A DNA stretch of 45,214 bases from an uncultured Clostridia bacterium (GCA_947628115.1 CANQYS010000008.1:1-45214); one strand, 5' to 3'; positions 10,214 to 19,402 are shown, numbered from the stretch's first letter. Made by a program: numbers and translations. Notes: generated from the letters alone by a model not told the origin.

Positions 10214-10996
10214 TTACTTTATTTTTTTTGCAACTACAGCAAGTCTTCCATCAGTTGTATGGTAAGAACATGTAGAAAGTGTTAAGAGCTGGTCACCATA
10301 CTTAGCAGTAACTCCTGTTTCATATAAACTTGCTTTTTTACTATTTTCCACATATTCATTGAATTCTTGCTCAGTTTCTGCATTTATAAAATAATAGTAT
10401 CTAAATACATTAGTCTCTGATTTATAATATACTCTAGATAAAAATACACCTAATATTTCATATTGTGCATCTTCTTTATCAGTAGTAAATCTTATAGTTT
10501 TATGTGTTTTATAATATTCCTCTTTTTTATATTCCATAAGTCCTGAAAACATTTCATCACTACTCATATTGTTGTGTCCATATATTAAAAGATTTGTACT
10601 AGGAATGTTCCAATCATAATCTTTATCTAAAAATAATGAACCATCTTTTGAATATTCTTTTTTATAATTGTGAGTCATATAATAATCATTGTCTTTTCCT
10701 TGTAATACAGGATAACTTATATCACTATTTTCTATTTCTAACCAACCAATTATATCTGGATTTTCTTTTTGCAATTCTTTTACTTTTTCTATTCTTTCGT
10801 TTATATTATTTTCTTCATCAACCGTTGTATTATTAATTATTTCTTTTAATTCTTCATTATCTTTTTTATTTTTATACTTATTATATATATAATATATACT
10901 TATTGCTAAACTAACTATTAATATTAATATAAATACTACTAATAACAATTTTTTAACATTTACTTCGTTTCTTTTCTCATGCTTTCCCCTTGCCAT
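10214..10996 (-). CDS. Class B-like sortase
   Basis: A cysteine transpeptidase that attaches surface proteins to the cell wall or polymerises them. The 260-residue protein has a basic N-terminus and one membrane anchor (about residues 15-38), then the sortase beta-barrel: substrate-side ISYPVLQGKDNDYYMTHNY, catalytic His in LLIYGHNN, catalytic Cys in TLSTCSYH and Arg in GRLAVVAKK near the end. The TLSTC form and the YMTHNY segment point to class B. AAAGGAG precedes the ATG. Possible substrates in the window are the IPYTG protein at 0.1-1.2 kb and the MPYTG protein at 38.6 kb. Confidence 0.88.
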   Translation of the reverse strand: MARGKHEKRNEVNVKKLLLVVFILILIVSLAISIYYIYNKYKNKKDNEELKEIINNTTVDEENNINERIEKVKELQKENPDIIGWLEIENSDISYPVLQGKDNDYYMTHNYKKEYSKDGSLFLDKDYDWNIPSTNLLIYGHNNMSSDEMFSGLMEYKKEEYYKTHKTIRFTTDKEDAQYEILGVFLSRVYYKSETNVFRYYYFINAETEQEFNEYVENSKKASLYETGVTAKYGDQLLTLSTCSYHTTDGRLAVVAKKIK

Positions 10997-11136
10997 ATTT
11001 GACTCCTTTTATAATTTTTATTTTCCATACATAAATATCATATTTTTGATAATATTTCAATATATTAATTAGTAAAACTAAATCAAAAGAATGATTTTTA
11101 CTTTGTATCTTTTAACATACCTATATAATTTAAATA

Positions 11137-11163
11137 AAAGCCTAATCTGAATAGACTAAGCTT
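11137..11163 (-). terminator. Terminator after clpX
   Basis: Directly after the clpX stop the minus strand has an 11-bp hairpin (AAGCTTAGTCT and AGATTAGGCTT, with G-U pairs, loop ATTC) followed by a T-rich tract. Confidence 0.75.
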
Positions 11164-11165
11164 TT

Positions 11166-12479
11166 TTATGCGGTTTCCCCTTGTTTTTGCACATTAAGTT
11201 GTTTTTTCTTTATTTTTGTTCTTGTAGCTTCTTTGTTTTCATTCAAAATTAATTTTGGACCAGTTTTCTTTTCTACAGTATCTTTTGTTATTATACATTT
11301 TTCTATTTTTGGATTTGTTGGGACATCAAACATTATATCTCTCATTATATCTTCTATAATAGAACGAAGCCCTCTTGCTCCTGTATTTCTTTGTATTGCC
11401 TTTTCAACTATTGCATCTAGTGCTTCCTTTTCAAACTCTAATTCAACCCCATCTAATTCTAGCAATTTTTTATATTGCTTTGTTAATGCATTTTTTGGTT
11501 TTGTAACTATATTTATTAAAGCTTCTCTATCTAATTCTCTTAAAGTTGCAATAATTGGTAATCTTCCTACAAATTCTGGTATTAATCCAAACTTTAATAA
11601 ATCTTGTGGTAATAGTTCCTCAAATATTTTGTATTTCTCTAATTCTTTTTTACTTTCAATTTCTGCACCAAATCCTATTGCTTTTTTACCAACTCTATCT
11701 TTTATTATTTTTTCTAATCCTTCAAATGCTCCTCCACATATAAACAATATGTTTGATGTATCTATTTGCAAAAATTCTTGATGTGGATGTTTTCTTCCTC
11801 CTTGTGGTGGTACTGAGGCAATAGTTCCTTCTACTATTTTTAATAATGCTTGCTGAACCCCCTCTCCACTAACATCTCTTGTAATTGATGGATTTTCCGA
11901 TTTTCTTGTTATTTTGTCTATTTCGTCTATATATATAATACCTTTTTGTGCTCTTGGTATATCATATTCTGCTGCTTGTATTAGTTTAAGTAATATGTTT
12001 TCTACATCTTCTCCAACATATCCTGCTTCTGTAAGTGTTGTAGCATCTGCTATAGCAAATGGTACATTCAAAATTCTTGCAAGAGTTTGGGCTAATAGTG
12101 TTTTTCCGTGAACCTGTTGGTCCAAGAAGTAATACATTACTTTTTTGTATTTCAACGTCATCTATAATTTCATCACATAAAATACGTTTATAATGATTAT
12201 AAACTGCAACTGCCAATGTTTTTTTTGCTTCTTCTTGCCCGAATTACATATTCGTCCAATATACTTTTTATTTCTGCTGGAGTAGGTATATCTTCTGATT
12301 TAATATCTTCGTATCCTAAGTCATCTTCATAATTTTCATCTTCCATTATATTATTACAAATTGCTATACATTCATCACATATATATGCATTTGGTCCGAG
12401 CAACAATTCTTCTTACCATTTCTTGTGCTTTACCACAAAATGAACATCTAACATTTTGATTATTATTTTTATTTGACAT
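11166..12479 (-). CDS. clpX: ClpX, ATP-dependent unfoldase of ClpXP (three +1 CGG sites)
   Basis: AAA+ unfoldase that feeds tagged proteins to ClpP. The N-terminal zinc-binding domain is visible (CSFCGKAQ ... CDEC), followed by the AAA+ domain with Walker A GPTGSGKT, Walker [11 protein letters not shown], a sensor region and the GARGLRS arginine motif. The sequence is open only in three frames in turn. Skipping one base at 12398, 12241 and 12108 gives a single chain of about 436 residues, the usual size. Start ATG at 12479 after AAAGGAG. It follows clpP by 62 bases. One shift lies inside the P-loop itself, so function depends on correct recoding. Confidence 0.92.
12106..12108 (-). other. +1 recoding site CGG in clpX (3 of 3), inside the P-loop
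   Basis: The frame reads LLLGPTGS then CGG. Skipping the C at 12108 gives [13 protein letters not shown], restoring the invariant P-loop Gly just before the catalytic Lys. Preceding codon TCA, glycine codon GGA. Confidence 0.9.
12239..12241 (-). other. +1 recoding site CGG in clpX (2 of 3)
   Basis: The frame reads LDEYVI then CGG. Skipping the C at 12241 gives [19 protein letters not shown], a highly conserved ClpX segment. Preceding codon ATT, glycine codon GGG. Confidence 0.9.
12396..12398 (-). other. +1 recoding site CGG in clpX (1 of 3)
   Basis: The frame reads VRRIVA then CGG. Skipping the C at 12398 gives [15 protein letters not shown], joining the two halves of the ClpX zinc domain. 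Preceding codon GCT, glycine codon GGA. Confidence 0.9.
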
Positions 12480-12541
12480 TTAACTCTCCTTTATCTATAA
12501 GATTAAAGCAAGTGGAAAGACACTGCTTTTCATTTGTTTTA

Positions 12542-13141
12542 TTATTTTCTTACATCTATAATCCCATCAATTAATCCATATTTTAATGCTTCTTCTGCTG
12601 TCATATAATGATCTCTTTCTGTATCCTTTTCTATTTGTTCTAAGCTTTGACCTGTTTTTTCGCTTAATAGCTTATTTAATTTTTCCCTTGTTTTTACCAT
12701 ATGATCAGCATGAATTTTTATCTCTGTTGTTTGACCAGATAATCCTCCAGAAATTAATGGTTGATGTATTAATATTTCTGAATTTGGTGTTGCATATCTT
12801 TTACCTTTTGCACCACTTGCTAAAAGTACAGATCCCATACTTGCTGCAAGGCCTATACATATTGTAGAAACTGGACATTTTATATAATTCATTGTATCTA
12901 CAATTGCCATGCCATCTGTTATAGATCCTCCTGGACTATTTATATAAAAAGATATTTCTTTGTCTGGGTCTTCTGATTCTAAGAACAACATTTGAGCTAT
13001 TACTAAACTTGCTGTTACATGGTTTACGTCTTCACTTAAAAATATTATTCTATCTTTTAATAATCTTGAGAATATATCATAAGATCTTTCTCCTCTTCCT
13101 GTTTGTTCAATTACATAAGGTACTAAACTATTTTTTTCCAT
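12542..13141 (-). CDS. clpP: ClpP, ATP-dependent protease proteolytic subunit
   Basis: The tetradecameric serine peptidase chamber of ClpXP and ClpCP. The 199-residue protein has the start [23 protein letters not shown], the oxyanion strand SPGGSI, catalytic Ser in [14 protein letters not shown], catalytic His in ILIHQPL and Asp in [12 protein letters not shown]. Length and motifs are standard. Its frame is intact, with no CGG. AAAGGAGAG precedes the ATG. It lies upstream of clpX, its partner. Confidence 0.96.
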   Translation of the reverse strand: MEKNSLVPYVIEQTGRGERSYDIFSRLLKDRIIFLSEDVNHVTASLVIAQMLFLESEDPDKEISFYINSPGGSITDGMAIVDTMNYIKCPVSTICIGLAASMGSVLLASGAKGKRYATPNSEILIHQPLISGGLSGQTTEIKIHADHMVKTREKLNKLLSEKTGQSLEQIEKDTERDHYMTAEEALKYGLIDGIIDVRK

Positions 13142-13189
13142 ACTAATCTCTCCTTTTTATATTAATTTTTTCATAATGTTTTTATATAT

Positions 13190-13560
13190 AAATTGTAGTT
13201 TGTATAATGGTATTTGGTGTTTGGAATTTGGAATTTTGTGTAGGGGCGGACGAGGCCCTGTCCGCCCGTTATAAACAATGGATTTGCATATTTGCGGGTC
13301 GACAGAGTCGTCGACCCCTACAACGTTTGCATTTGGTTGTTTTGCTGATTTTACGGGTCGCCCAGGGGTGCGACCCCTACACATTTGCAATTGGTTGATT
13401 TGCTGATTTCTTTTCGGGCGGACTTAGAGCGCCCGCCCCTACAGGCATTTGTTCAATGAATAGTGAATGGTGAATAATTAATAATTAATGTATGAAAAAT
13501 TGCATAAATGCAATTTTTCTCACATTAACTATTAACTATTAATTATTCACTACTTAAAAA
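13190..13560. repeat. Composite repeat element B
   Basis: The 470-base tig-clpP gap holds no gene. It starts with AAATTGTAGTTTGTATAATGG, runs through several GC-rich modules bounded by GTAGGGGCGG and CGACCCCTAC (including GTCGACAGAGTCGTCGAC), and ends with the AT-rich hairpin block around AAAAATTGCAT. The core has the same orientation as element A at 7.3 kb, but the two flanks are swapped. It could be transcribed between tig and clpP. Confidence 0.8.
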
Positions 13561-13611
13561 GGTAATAACAATTTATATCATTCTATAAATAAGCTATTAC
13601 CTCCTTTTTAC

Positions 13612-14895
13612 CTATTTTATTTTAGCATTTTCAACTAAGAAATTAATTGTTTTTTCTACTTTTAAGTTATCACTTACATATTTAATTAATTCAGGATTAT
13701 CCTTTACGTCTTCTTCTTTTCTGCCATAATTTTTTGCCATTTCTTTTATTTTATCTGATACTTCTTCATCCGTTACTTCAATACCTGCATCTTTTCCAAC
13801 AGCTTCTAAAACCAATCTAGATTTTATTGAATTTTCAGCTTGCTCTTTATTTTCGTTTCTAAAATCATCCATTGTTTTATTTACCATTTTAAGATATTGA
13901 TCTAATTTCATTCCTTGATAGCTAAGTCTTGTTTCAATATCTTTTGCCATATTGTCTATTTCTACTTCAATCATTCCTTTTGGAATATCTACTTTAGCTC
14001 CTTCACATACTTTTTTTACAACTTCGTCTTCTGTTTCATATTTTGCTCTTGATTTATTTTGTTCTTCTTGTTTTTCTCTAATGCTATTTTTAAGTTCGTC
14101 AATAGTATCAAATTCACTAATATCTTTTGCAAGTTCATCATTTATTTCTGGCATTTCTTTTTTCTTTATTTCATGTAATTTTACTTTGAACATTGCATCT
14201 TTTCCAGCTAAATTTGGTGAAAAGTATTCATCTGGGAATTTTACATTTATTTCTTTTTCTTCTTCTGGTTTCATTCCAATTATTTGATCTTCAAATCCTG
14301 GAATAAAAGTATTACTTCCTATTGTCAATTCATGATTTTCTGCTTTTCCACCATCAAATGCTTTACCATCAACAAATCCTTCGAAATCTATCACTGTAAT
14401 ATCTCCAGATTCTACTGGTCTATCTTCTACTGAAATTAATCTTGCATTTTTTTCTGCCATATGTCCTAATTCATGTTCAACATCTTCATCAGATACATTA
14501 TACTCTATTTTTTTTATTTCTATACCTTTATATTTTCCTAATGTTACTTCTGGTTTTGTTGCAACTACAGCTGTAAATATTAAGTCTTTTCCCTTTTCAA
14601 TTTGTACTAAATCTATTTCTGGTTTACTTACAGCTTCTATTTCTTTTTCTTTTAGTGCTTCTTCATAAGCACTTCCAGCTATTTCATTAAAAGCATCTTC
14701 ATAAAAAATTTGTGCTCCATATGTTTTTTCTACTAATTGATATGGTGCTTTTCCTTTTCTAAATCCTGGAATATTAAAATATTTAGCATTTTTATTAAAT
14801 ACTGTTTTTATGGCGCTATCAAATTTCTCTGCTTCTATTGTTATCTCTAGTTTTACCTCGTTTTTGTTTTTAGTTTCCTCTACTTTTACGTTCAT
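13612..14895 (-). CDS. tig: Trigger factor, ribosome-bound chaperone
   Basis: Binds the ribosome exit tunnel and shields nascent chains. The 427-residue protein has the N-terminal ribosome-binding domain with the signature GFRKGKAP (about residues 44-51), an FKBP-type prolyl isomerase domain in the middle (VIDFEGFVDGKAFDGGKAE) and the long helical C-terminal domain. Length is normal and the frame is unbroken. AAAGGA precedes the ATG. It heads the tig-clpP-clpX group common in bacteria, here interrupted by a repeat element. Confidence 0.96.
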   Translation of the reverse strand: MNVKVEETKNKNEVKLEITIEAEKFDSAIKTVFNKNAKYFNIPGFRKGKAPYQLVEKTYGAQIFYEDAFNEIAGSAYEEALKEKEIEAVSKPEIDLVQIEKGKDLIFTAVVATKPEVTLGKYKGIEIKKIEYNVSDEDVEHELGHMAEKNARLISVEDRPVESGDITVIDFEGFVDGKAFDGGKAENHELTIGSNTFIPGFEDQIIGMKPEEEKEINVKFPDEYFSPNLAGKDAMFKVKLHEIKKKEMPEINDELAKDISEFDTIDELKNSIREKQEEQNKSRAKYETEDEVVKKVCEGAKVDIPKGMIEVEIDNMAKDIETRLSYQGMKLDQYLKMVNKTMDDFRNENKEQAENSIKSRLVLEAVGKDAGIEVTDEEVSDKIKEMAKNYGRKEEDVKDNPELIKYVSDNLKVEKTINFLVENAKIK

Positions 14896-15005
14896 TTAGT
14901 TTTCAATCCTTTCTTGTTTTTTTATTCAACCTTAGTATTATATCACATATTTAGTATTTTGCAAGGGGTAAAATTGGAAAAAAGAGCTTATGCTCTTTTT
15001 ATAAT

Positions 15006-15866
15006 TTATTTTAATATTGCTAAACCTAATACACATATAAATACTCCTAATATCATAATATATTTTTTTAGGCTTATTTTCTCTTTTAATATAAATCTTG
15101 ATGCTAAAATTGTTATTACAATTGAACTTGATGTAATTACTGATACAGTCGATACCTGTCCATCTATAAGACTGAATCTTTGGCACAAATTAGCACCTAA
15201 ATCTAATGCAGAATGCAAAAAGAAATATTTCTTTAAGTTAATTGTTTTTATATTTAATTTATTTAAATTGTTTGTAAATAAGCAATATAAAAGAACTAAT
15301 ATTAATCCCATCAGTCCATAATAAAATACTACAATCAATGGATCATGAAATATATTTATGTATAACTTATTTAAAAATCCTGATATTCCATTAAAAATCA
15401 CAAAACCATAAGCTGCAATTATTCCTTTTATTGCTGGACTGTCGGTTTTGCTGTTTTCTCCTTTTACTAACAGTATTGTTAAAATAATTAAAATAGTTGA
15501 AAAAAGTAATTGTAAAAAAGTCCAATTATCTTTTAGTATTAATATTCCTAACATTAGAGTTACTACTGTATTTCCCTTTCTAATTGGTGCAACTGTCGAT
15601 ACACTTGCATATTTTACTGCTAATATTGCACATATATACCCTAATGCTTGAATTATAGTAAGAGGTGCTATTTTAGCCAAATTTAATATATTAAAATTTG
15701 AAATAACCTTAGTCATGCAAACACCCAATATAACATATACAATGTCACTTATTAACATTCCAATCAAAGCTAGTTGAATAGGATTATTATGTTTTGAACA
15801 CTTTTTCATTGCTATTGAAGTAAATCCACTAAACACTGCAGAAATCAAGCATAAATATAACCACAT
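15006..15866 (-). CDS. EamA/DMT-family transporter
   Basis: A 286-residue membrane protein of about ten hydrophobic helices in two halves. The first half ends APIRKGNTVVTLMLGILILKD and the second VSTVSVITSSSIVITILASRFILKEKISLKKYI; both resemble the conserved end of each EamA repeat. The substrate is unknown. GAGGAG precedes the ATG. It is a second member of the same superfamily as the protein at 9.3 kb but not a close copy. It lies 10 bases after the phosphoesterase gene and is probably co-transcribed with it. Confidence 0.78.
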   Translation of the reverse strand: MWLYLCLISAVFSGFTSIAMKKCSKHNNPIQLALIGMLISDIVYVILGVCMTKVISNFNILNLAKIAPLTIIQALGYICAILAVKYASVSTVAPIRKGNTVVTLMLGILILKDNWTFLQLLFSTILIILTILLVKGENSKTDSPAIKGIIAAYGFVIFNGISGFLNKLYINIFHDPLIVVFYYGLMGLILVLLYCLFTNNLNKLNIKTINLKKYFFLHSALDLGANLCQRFSLIDGQVSTVSVITSSSIVITILASRFILKEKISLKKYIMILGVFICVLGLAILK

Positions 15867-15876
15867 TTTTTTCTCC

Positions 15877-16575
15877 TCATAATTCTATTAAATCAAAATT
15901 TGTATAGTCACAACTTACTAATTTAAATTGTATTCCTTCAATTATTCCTTCTTTTGCTTCTTTGTGTGCTGTATCGCCATGCAAATGTCCATATATACAA
16001 ATTGCTACATTATATTTTTTCATTGTTTCAATATAACTTAAATCTAACTCTTCGTAACTATTAAATGGCGGATAATGCATACATACAATAATTTCTTTTT
16101 CTTCTCCATATTTTTTTATCCCATCTTTTAAAGATAAATCTAATCTTAAAATTTCTCTTTTTATTAATCTTCTATCTTCTGCCGTCTTACCATCTTGCCA
16201 TCCTCTTGTTCCAACAATAATTTTGCTATCATATTCATAGCTATTGTTGTATATAAAATCTATATTATTAAAATTGTTTTCTTCTAAATACTTTCTCATC
16301 TTTTTAAGGGTTGTCCACCAATAGTCGTGATTTCCTTTAAGCAAAAGTTTTTTTCCTTGCAAACTATTTAGATATTCAAAGTCTTTATATGTATCTTTTA
16401 AATACATTGCCCATGAGAAATCTCCTGTGAGTAATACTAGGTCATTTTCTTTTACTTTTTTATTCCAATTTTCTCTTATCTTTTCAGTATGATTTTCCCA
16501 AGTCTCTCCAAATATATCCATCGGCTTATTGTCTCCAAAAGATAAGTGCAAATCTGAAATTGCATAAATAGACAT
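15877..16575 (-). CDS. Calcineurin-like metallophosphoesterase
   Basis: A 232-residue protein with the five metal-binding blocks of this superfamily: AISDLHLSFG at the N-terminus, LLTGDFSWAM, LLKGNHDYWW, CMHYPPF and YGHLHGD. It is a soluble enzyme that hydrolyses phosphomonoesters or diesters at a two-metal centre; the substrate of this subgroup is not clear from sequence. AAGGAAGG precedes the ATG. It lies 15 bases downstream of tsaD. Confidence 0.85.
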   Translation of the reverse strand: MSIYAISDLHLSFGDNKPMDIFGETWENHTEKIRENWNKKVKENDLVLLTGDFSWAMYLKDTYKDFEYLNSLQGKKLLLKGNHDYWWTTLKKMRKYLEENNFNNIDFIYNNSYEYDSKIIVGTRGWQDGKTAEDRRLIKREILRLDLSLKDGIKKYGEEKEIIVCMHYPPFNSYEELDLSYIETMKKYNVAICIYGHLHGDTAHKEAKEGIIEGIQFKLVSCDYTNFDLIEL

Positions 16576-16590
16576 AGTTTATTCCTTCCT

Positions 16591-17704
16591 TTATAATTTT
16601 AAGTTTGGTACTGCATTTAATGTAAAGTCTGATATGTTTCCTTCTAAATAGTTATAGTATCCTGCTGATGCTATCATTGCTGCATTGTCTGTGCATAATT
16701 TTAGCTCTGGATAATATATTTTTATATTTTCTTCTTTTTCTAATTTTGAAAATTCATTTCTTATATATGAATTTGCTGAAACTCCTCCTGCAAGTACTAG
16801 TTTGTTGATTTCTTTTGGGTGGACACAAGGTCCACCCCTACATTCATCTTGAGGGTCGCCCAAGGGTGCGACCCCTACAGATTTTGCAATCGGTTTATTG
16901 TTGGCCTTTTTGGCGGATACAAGTCCAGTCCCTACAACGTTTGCAATGATTTTTTTAATGTTTTCTATTAATATTTCTGTTACTGTTTTTTGAAAGCTTG
17001 CGCATAAATCAGCTTTGTTCATATTTGGATCTTTATGATTTAAATTTATAACTGCTGTTTTTATTCCACTAAAACTAAAATCTAAATTATCAAAATGTGT
17101 TTTTGGAAGTTCTATACAAGGGTTTCCTTGTTTTGCTAAGTTGTCTACTTTTGGTCCTCCAGGATATCCGAAGTCCTACTACTCTTGCTACTTTATCAAA
17201 AGCTTCTCCTATTGCATCGTCTCTTGTTTTTCCTAATACTTCGAACTTACAATAATCTTTTACATGCACTATTTGTGTATTTCCGCCTGACATCATTAAG
17301 CATAAAAATGGTGGTGTTAAATCTTTGTATGTAATATAGTTTGCTGCAATATGCCCTTCTATATGATTTACTCCTACTAATGGTTTATGGCTTGCAAATG
17401 CTAAACCTTTTGCATATGATACTCCTACTAAAAGAGCACCAACTAATCCCGGTCCATAAGTACAAGCTATAACATCTATATCTTTTATTTTTACATTTGC
17501 TTCCTTTAAAGCTTGTTTAGTTATTTGATTTATAACTTCTGTATGACATCTGGATGCAATTTCAGGTACCACTCCTCCATATTCTGTATGTATATCTATT
17601 TGTGAGTTTATTACATTAGAAAGAACTTCCCTACCGTTTTTTACAACGGATACGGAAGTTTCATCACAACTTGTTTCTATTCCTAGTACTATTATGTCTT
17701 TCAT
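16591..17704 (-). CDS. tsaD: TsaD, tRNA t6A threonylcarbamoyltransferase, with an in-frame repeat insertion and one +1 CGG site
   Basis: Transfers threonylcarbamoyl to A37 of ANN-reading tRNAs. Visible motifs: [11 protein letters not shown] at the start, [11 protein letters not shown] with the two metal-binding His, [11 protein letters not shown], and near the C-terminus [16 protein letters not shown] and CTDNAAMIA. Skipping the base at 17170 joins the halves and gives about 370 residues, some 30 more than usual. The surplus lies between [16 protein letters not shown] and [10 protein letters not shown], where about 47 residues are a translation of GTAGGGGCGG-type repeat modules kept in frame. 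AAGGAG precedes the ATG, with a further repeat module just upstream. Confidence 0.88.
16803..16947. repeat. Repeat modules inserted in frame within tsaD
   Basis: Three linked modules of the window's GC-rich family (GGGTGGACACAAGGTCCACC, GGGTCGCCCAAGGGTGCGAC, and one ending CCCTACAACGTTTGCAATG) lie inside the tsaD frame without stop codons. The translated insert includes [17 protein letters not shown] and lies between two conserved TsaD blocks. Confidence 0.82.
17168..17170 (-). other. +1 recoding site CGG in tsaD
   Basis: The frame reads KVARVVGL then CGG. Skipping the C at 17170 gives [19 protein letters not shown], a core TsaD motif. Preceding codon CTT, glycine codon GGA. Confidence 0.89.
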
Positions 17705-17715
17705 AATTCTCCTTT

Positions 17716-17760
17716 TTGCGGGTCGCCCTGGGGTGCGACCCCTACAACGTTTGTAATTTG
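17716..17760. repeat. Single GC-rich repeat module in the tsaD leader
   Basis: GCGGGTCGCCCTGGGGTGCG followed by ACCCCTACAACG, an inverted-repeat module of the same family as in elements A and B, occupies the short gap between the M50 protease gene and tsaD. Confidence 0.75.
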
Positions 17761-17761
17761 T

Positions 17762-18511
17762 TTAAATAAGTGATAATAGTTTAAATATATTGTATACTAT
17801 CCATTCCATTCCACTAAGTACTGCACTAAATATTGGTGTTAATATTGTTCCAGCAAGTCCTGTAATCCATATAATTAAGAATACTATATAAAATATTTGT
17901 TGATTGTTGTAAAACCATTCTTTTCCCTTATATGGTAAAAAATGCATTAGTATTTTTGAACCATCAAGTGGTGGTAACGGAATTAAATTAAACACACCAA
18001 GTCCCACATTAATTGATATTATAGTTAAAAGTAGTTGATAAATAATAGATTGCCAAGCTACTGATAATGCACTCAATACATTTGTTACTTTAAATAATAT
18101 ATAATATATTATTAAAAATACAAATGCTAATATAAAGTTCATTATTGGACCTGCTGCAGATACAATAGCCTCTGCTTTAGAAATAGAATATTTACCATTA
18201 AAATTTCTCGGATCTATTTGTACTGGTTTTCCCCATCCAAATCCAGCTACAATTAGAAATACAAATCCAATTGGGTCTATATGACTAAGTGGATTTAAAT
18301 TAAGTCTTCCTTGAAGTCTTGGTGTTTCATCTCCTAATTTATCTGCTGCATATGCATGCGCAAATTCATGGAATGTAAGAGCTATTAGAACTCCTGGAAT
18401 TGTTATTAATAGATTTAATATTCCACTAGTTCCTGCACTTATTAACCAAAATCCCAATACTATTACTAAAATTATAATAATGGTTCTTCTATCAAATCCA
18501 AAATTAAACAT
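17762..18511 (-). CDS. Site-2 protease family (M50) membrane metalloprotease
   Basis: A 249-residue, roughly five-helix membrane protein with the HEXXH zinc motif in LTFHEFAHAYAADKLGD (about residue 48) and the second metal ligand in FNLIPLPPLDGSKIL. This is the short, PDZ-lacking branch of site-2 proteases, distinct from RseP at 6-7 kb. Targets are unknown. AAAGGAGAG precedes the ATG. No CGG shift lies in it. Confidence 0.87.
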   Translation of the reverse strand: MFNFGFDRRTIIIILVIVLGFWLISAGTSGILNLLITIPGVLIALTFHEFAHAYAADKLGDETPRLQGRLNLNPLSHIDPIGFVFLIVAGFGWGKPVQIDPRNFNGKYSISKAEAIVSAAGPIMNFILAFVFLIIYYILFKVTNVLSALSVAWQSIIYQLLLTIISINVGLGVFNLIPLPPLDGSKILMHFLPYKGKEWFYNNQQIFYIVFLIIWITGLAGTILTPIFSAVLSGMEWIVYNIFKLLSLI

Positions 18512-18730
18512 ATAACTCTCCTTTACTTCATTAGCCTTATTGTAATAGTTTCATTGTTGGAAACAGTAATACATTTTTTATTTTTCTACATATGTTAGTT
18601 CTTATTTTTTGGTTATTATATAGCAAATTATAATAAAAGTAAAGTGTCATATTGTATATTGAATAAAAATTTTGTTATTAAAAATTATATAAACAATACA
18701 AATGAATATACATTCTCTGCAATAACATTG

Positions 18731-18760
18731 TTGACAAATCTTTTCTTTTTACTATATAAT
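18731..18760 (+). promoter_or_regulatory. Sigma-A-type promoter for the DUF3841-like gene
   Basis: TTGACA (18731-18736) and TATAAT (18755-18760) are both perfect consensus boxes, 18 bases apart, about 50 bases before the plus-strand ATG. The rest of the 300-base gap (18512-18810) is AT-rich and shows nothing else I can name. Confidence 0.8.
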
Positions 18761-18810
18761 ATTTACATAAAATTTTATTAAAATTTACATGTGAAAGGAG
18801 CAAAATATCA

Positions 18811-19398
18811 ATGACATTATGGACCGTTCAACCCTATTATGTATATGAACTTTTGCAATTAGAAGGCGTTTATCGGTGCAATTCTGATTTGAGCCAATGT
18901 TTAGTCGAATTTGGCTATACAAAAGCCTACGATTGGATTTGTAAACAGATGAAAAAGAGAATTGGAAATCCACCTAGTCCAAATATAAAATATCCAGTAT
19001 GGGCTTGGTATTGTTTAGATGGCAAGCATAAAAGACCTGATATGCGAAAATATGATATGAAAGTCTCGGAAAAATCTGTTTTATTGGAAATTGACATTCC
19101 AGAGTCAGATGTTCTCCTTACTGACGAAGTGGATTGGCACATTGTTCTTAATGATAATCTCGTTTACAAAGCAAGTTATATTTCAGGACTTTCAGATGAA
19201 GAATTGGAGTTAGAATTTAAGAAAGAAGATGTTTATTATGCGAACTTATCTGCCAAAGAAAAGTTAGCTTACAAAGAAAAAAGCTGGGAGAACGTAATAG
19301 TCTGTTCAACAAGCACTTCTCTTCCCTCATATGTTCAAGCAACATTTTGGGAACTGAAAAAACAACAAATAAAGAAAACTTGGATTCTTCGAGAATAA
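18811..19398 (+). CDS. DUF3841-like protein, probably acquired; contains an in-frame CGG that reads as Arg
   Basis: A 195-residue soluble protein with AAAGGAG before the ATG. The start LWTVQPYYVYELLQLEGVYR and the later YDWICKQMKKRIG resemble DUF3841 proteins, whose role is unknown to me. It is the only plus-strand gene for several kilobases and has its own promoter and terminator. Its composition is richer in GC and in CGN arginine codons than its neighbours, which suggests transfer. Codon 22 (18874-18876) is CGG in an unbroken frame where Arg fits the family. This is the one in-frame CGG I found that is not tied to a frame break. If the host shifts here, the product would stop about six codons later. 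Confidence 0.7.
   Translation: MTLWTVQPYYVYELLQLEGVYRCNSDLSQCLVEFGYTKAYDWICKQMKKRIGNPPSPNIKYPVWAWYCLDGKHKRPDMRKYDMKVSEKSVLLEIDIPESDVLLTDEVDWHIVLNDNLVYKASYISGLSDEELELEFKKEDVYYANLSAKEKLAYKEKSWENVIVCSTSTSLPSYVQATFWELKKQQIKKTWILRE
18874..18876 (+). other. In-frame CGG without frame break (exception site)
   Basis: The frame reads EGVY, CGG, CNSDLSQ and continues to a normal end. A +1 shift here would give YGAILI followed by TGA. Confidence 0.8.
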
Positions 19399-19402
19399 TT
19401 TT

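Noticed and set aside
16803..16947. Intein or intron in tsaD
   Set aside because: The insert is made of recognisable repeat modules, lacks splicing motifs and is far too short for an intein.
18540..18580. Short similarity of the gap upstream of the DUF3841-like gene to the lysS 3' end (GTTTCATTGTTGG)
   Set aside because: Too short and partly divergent; could be chance in AT-rich sequence.
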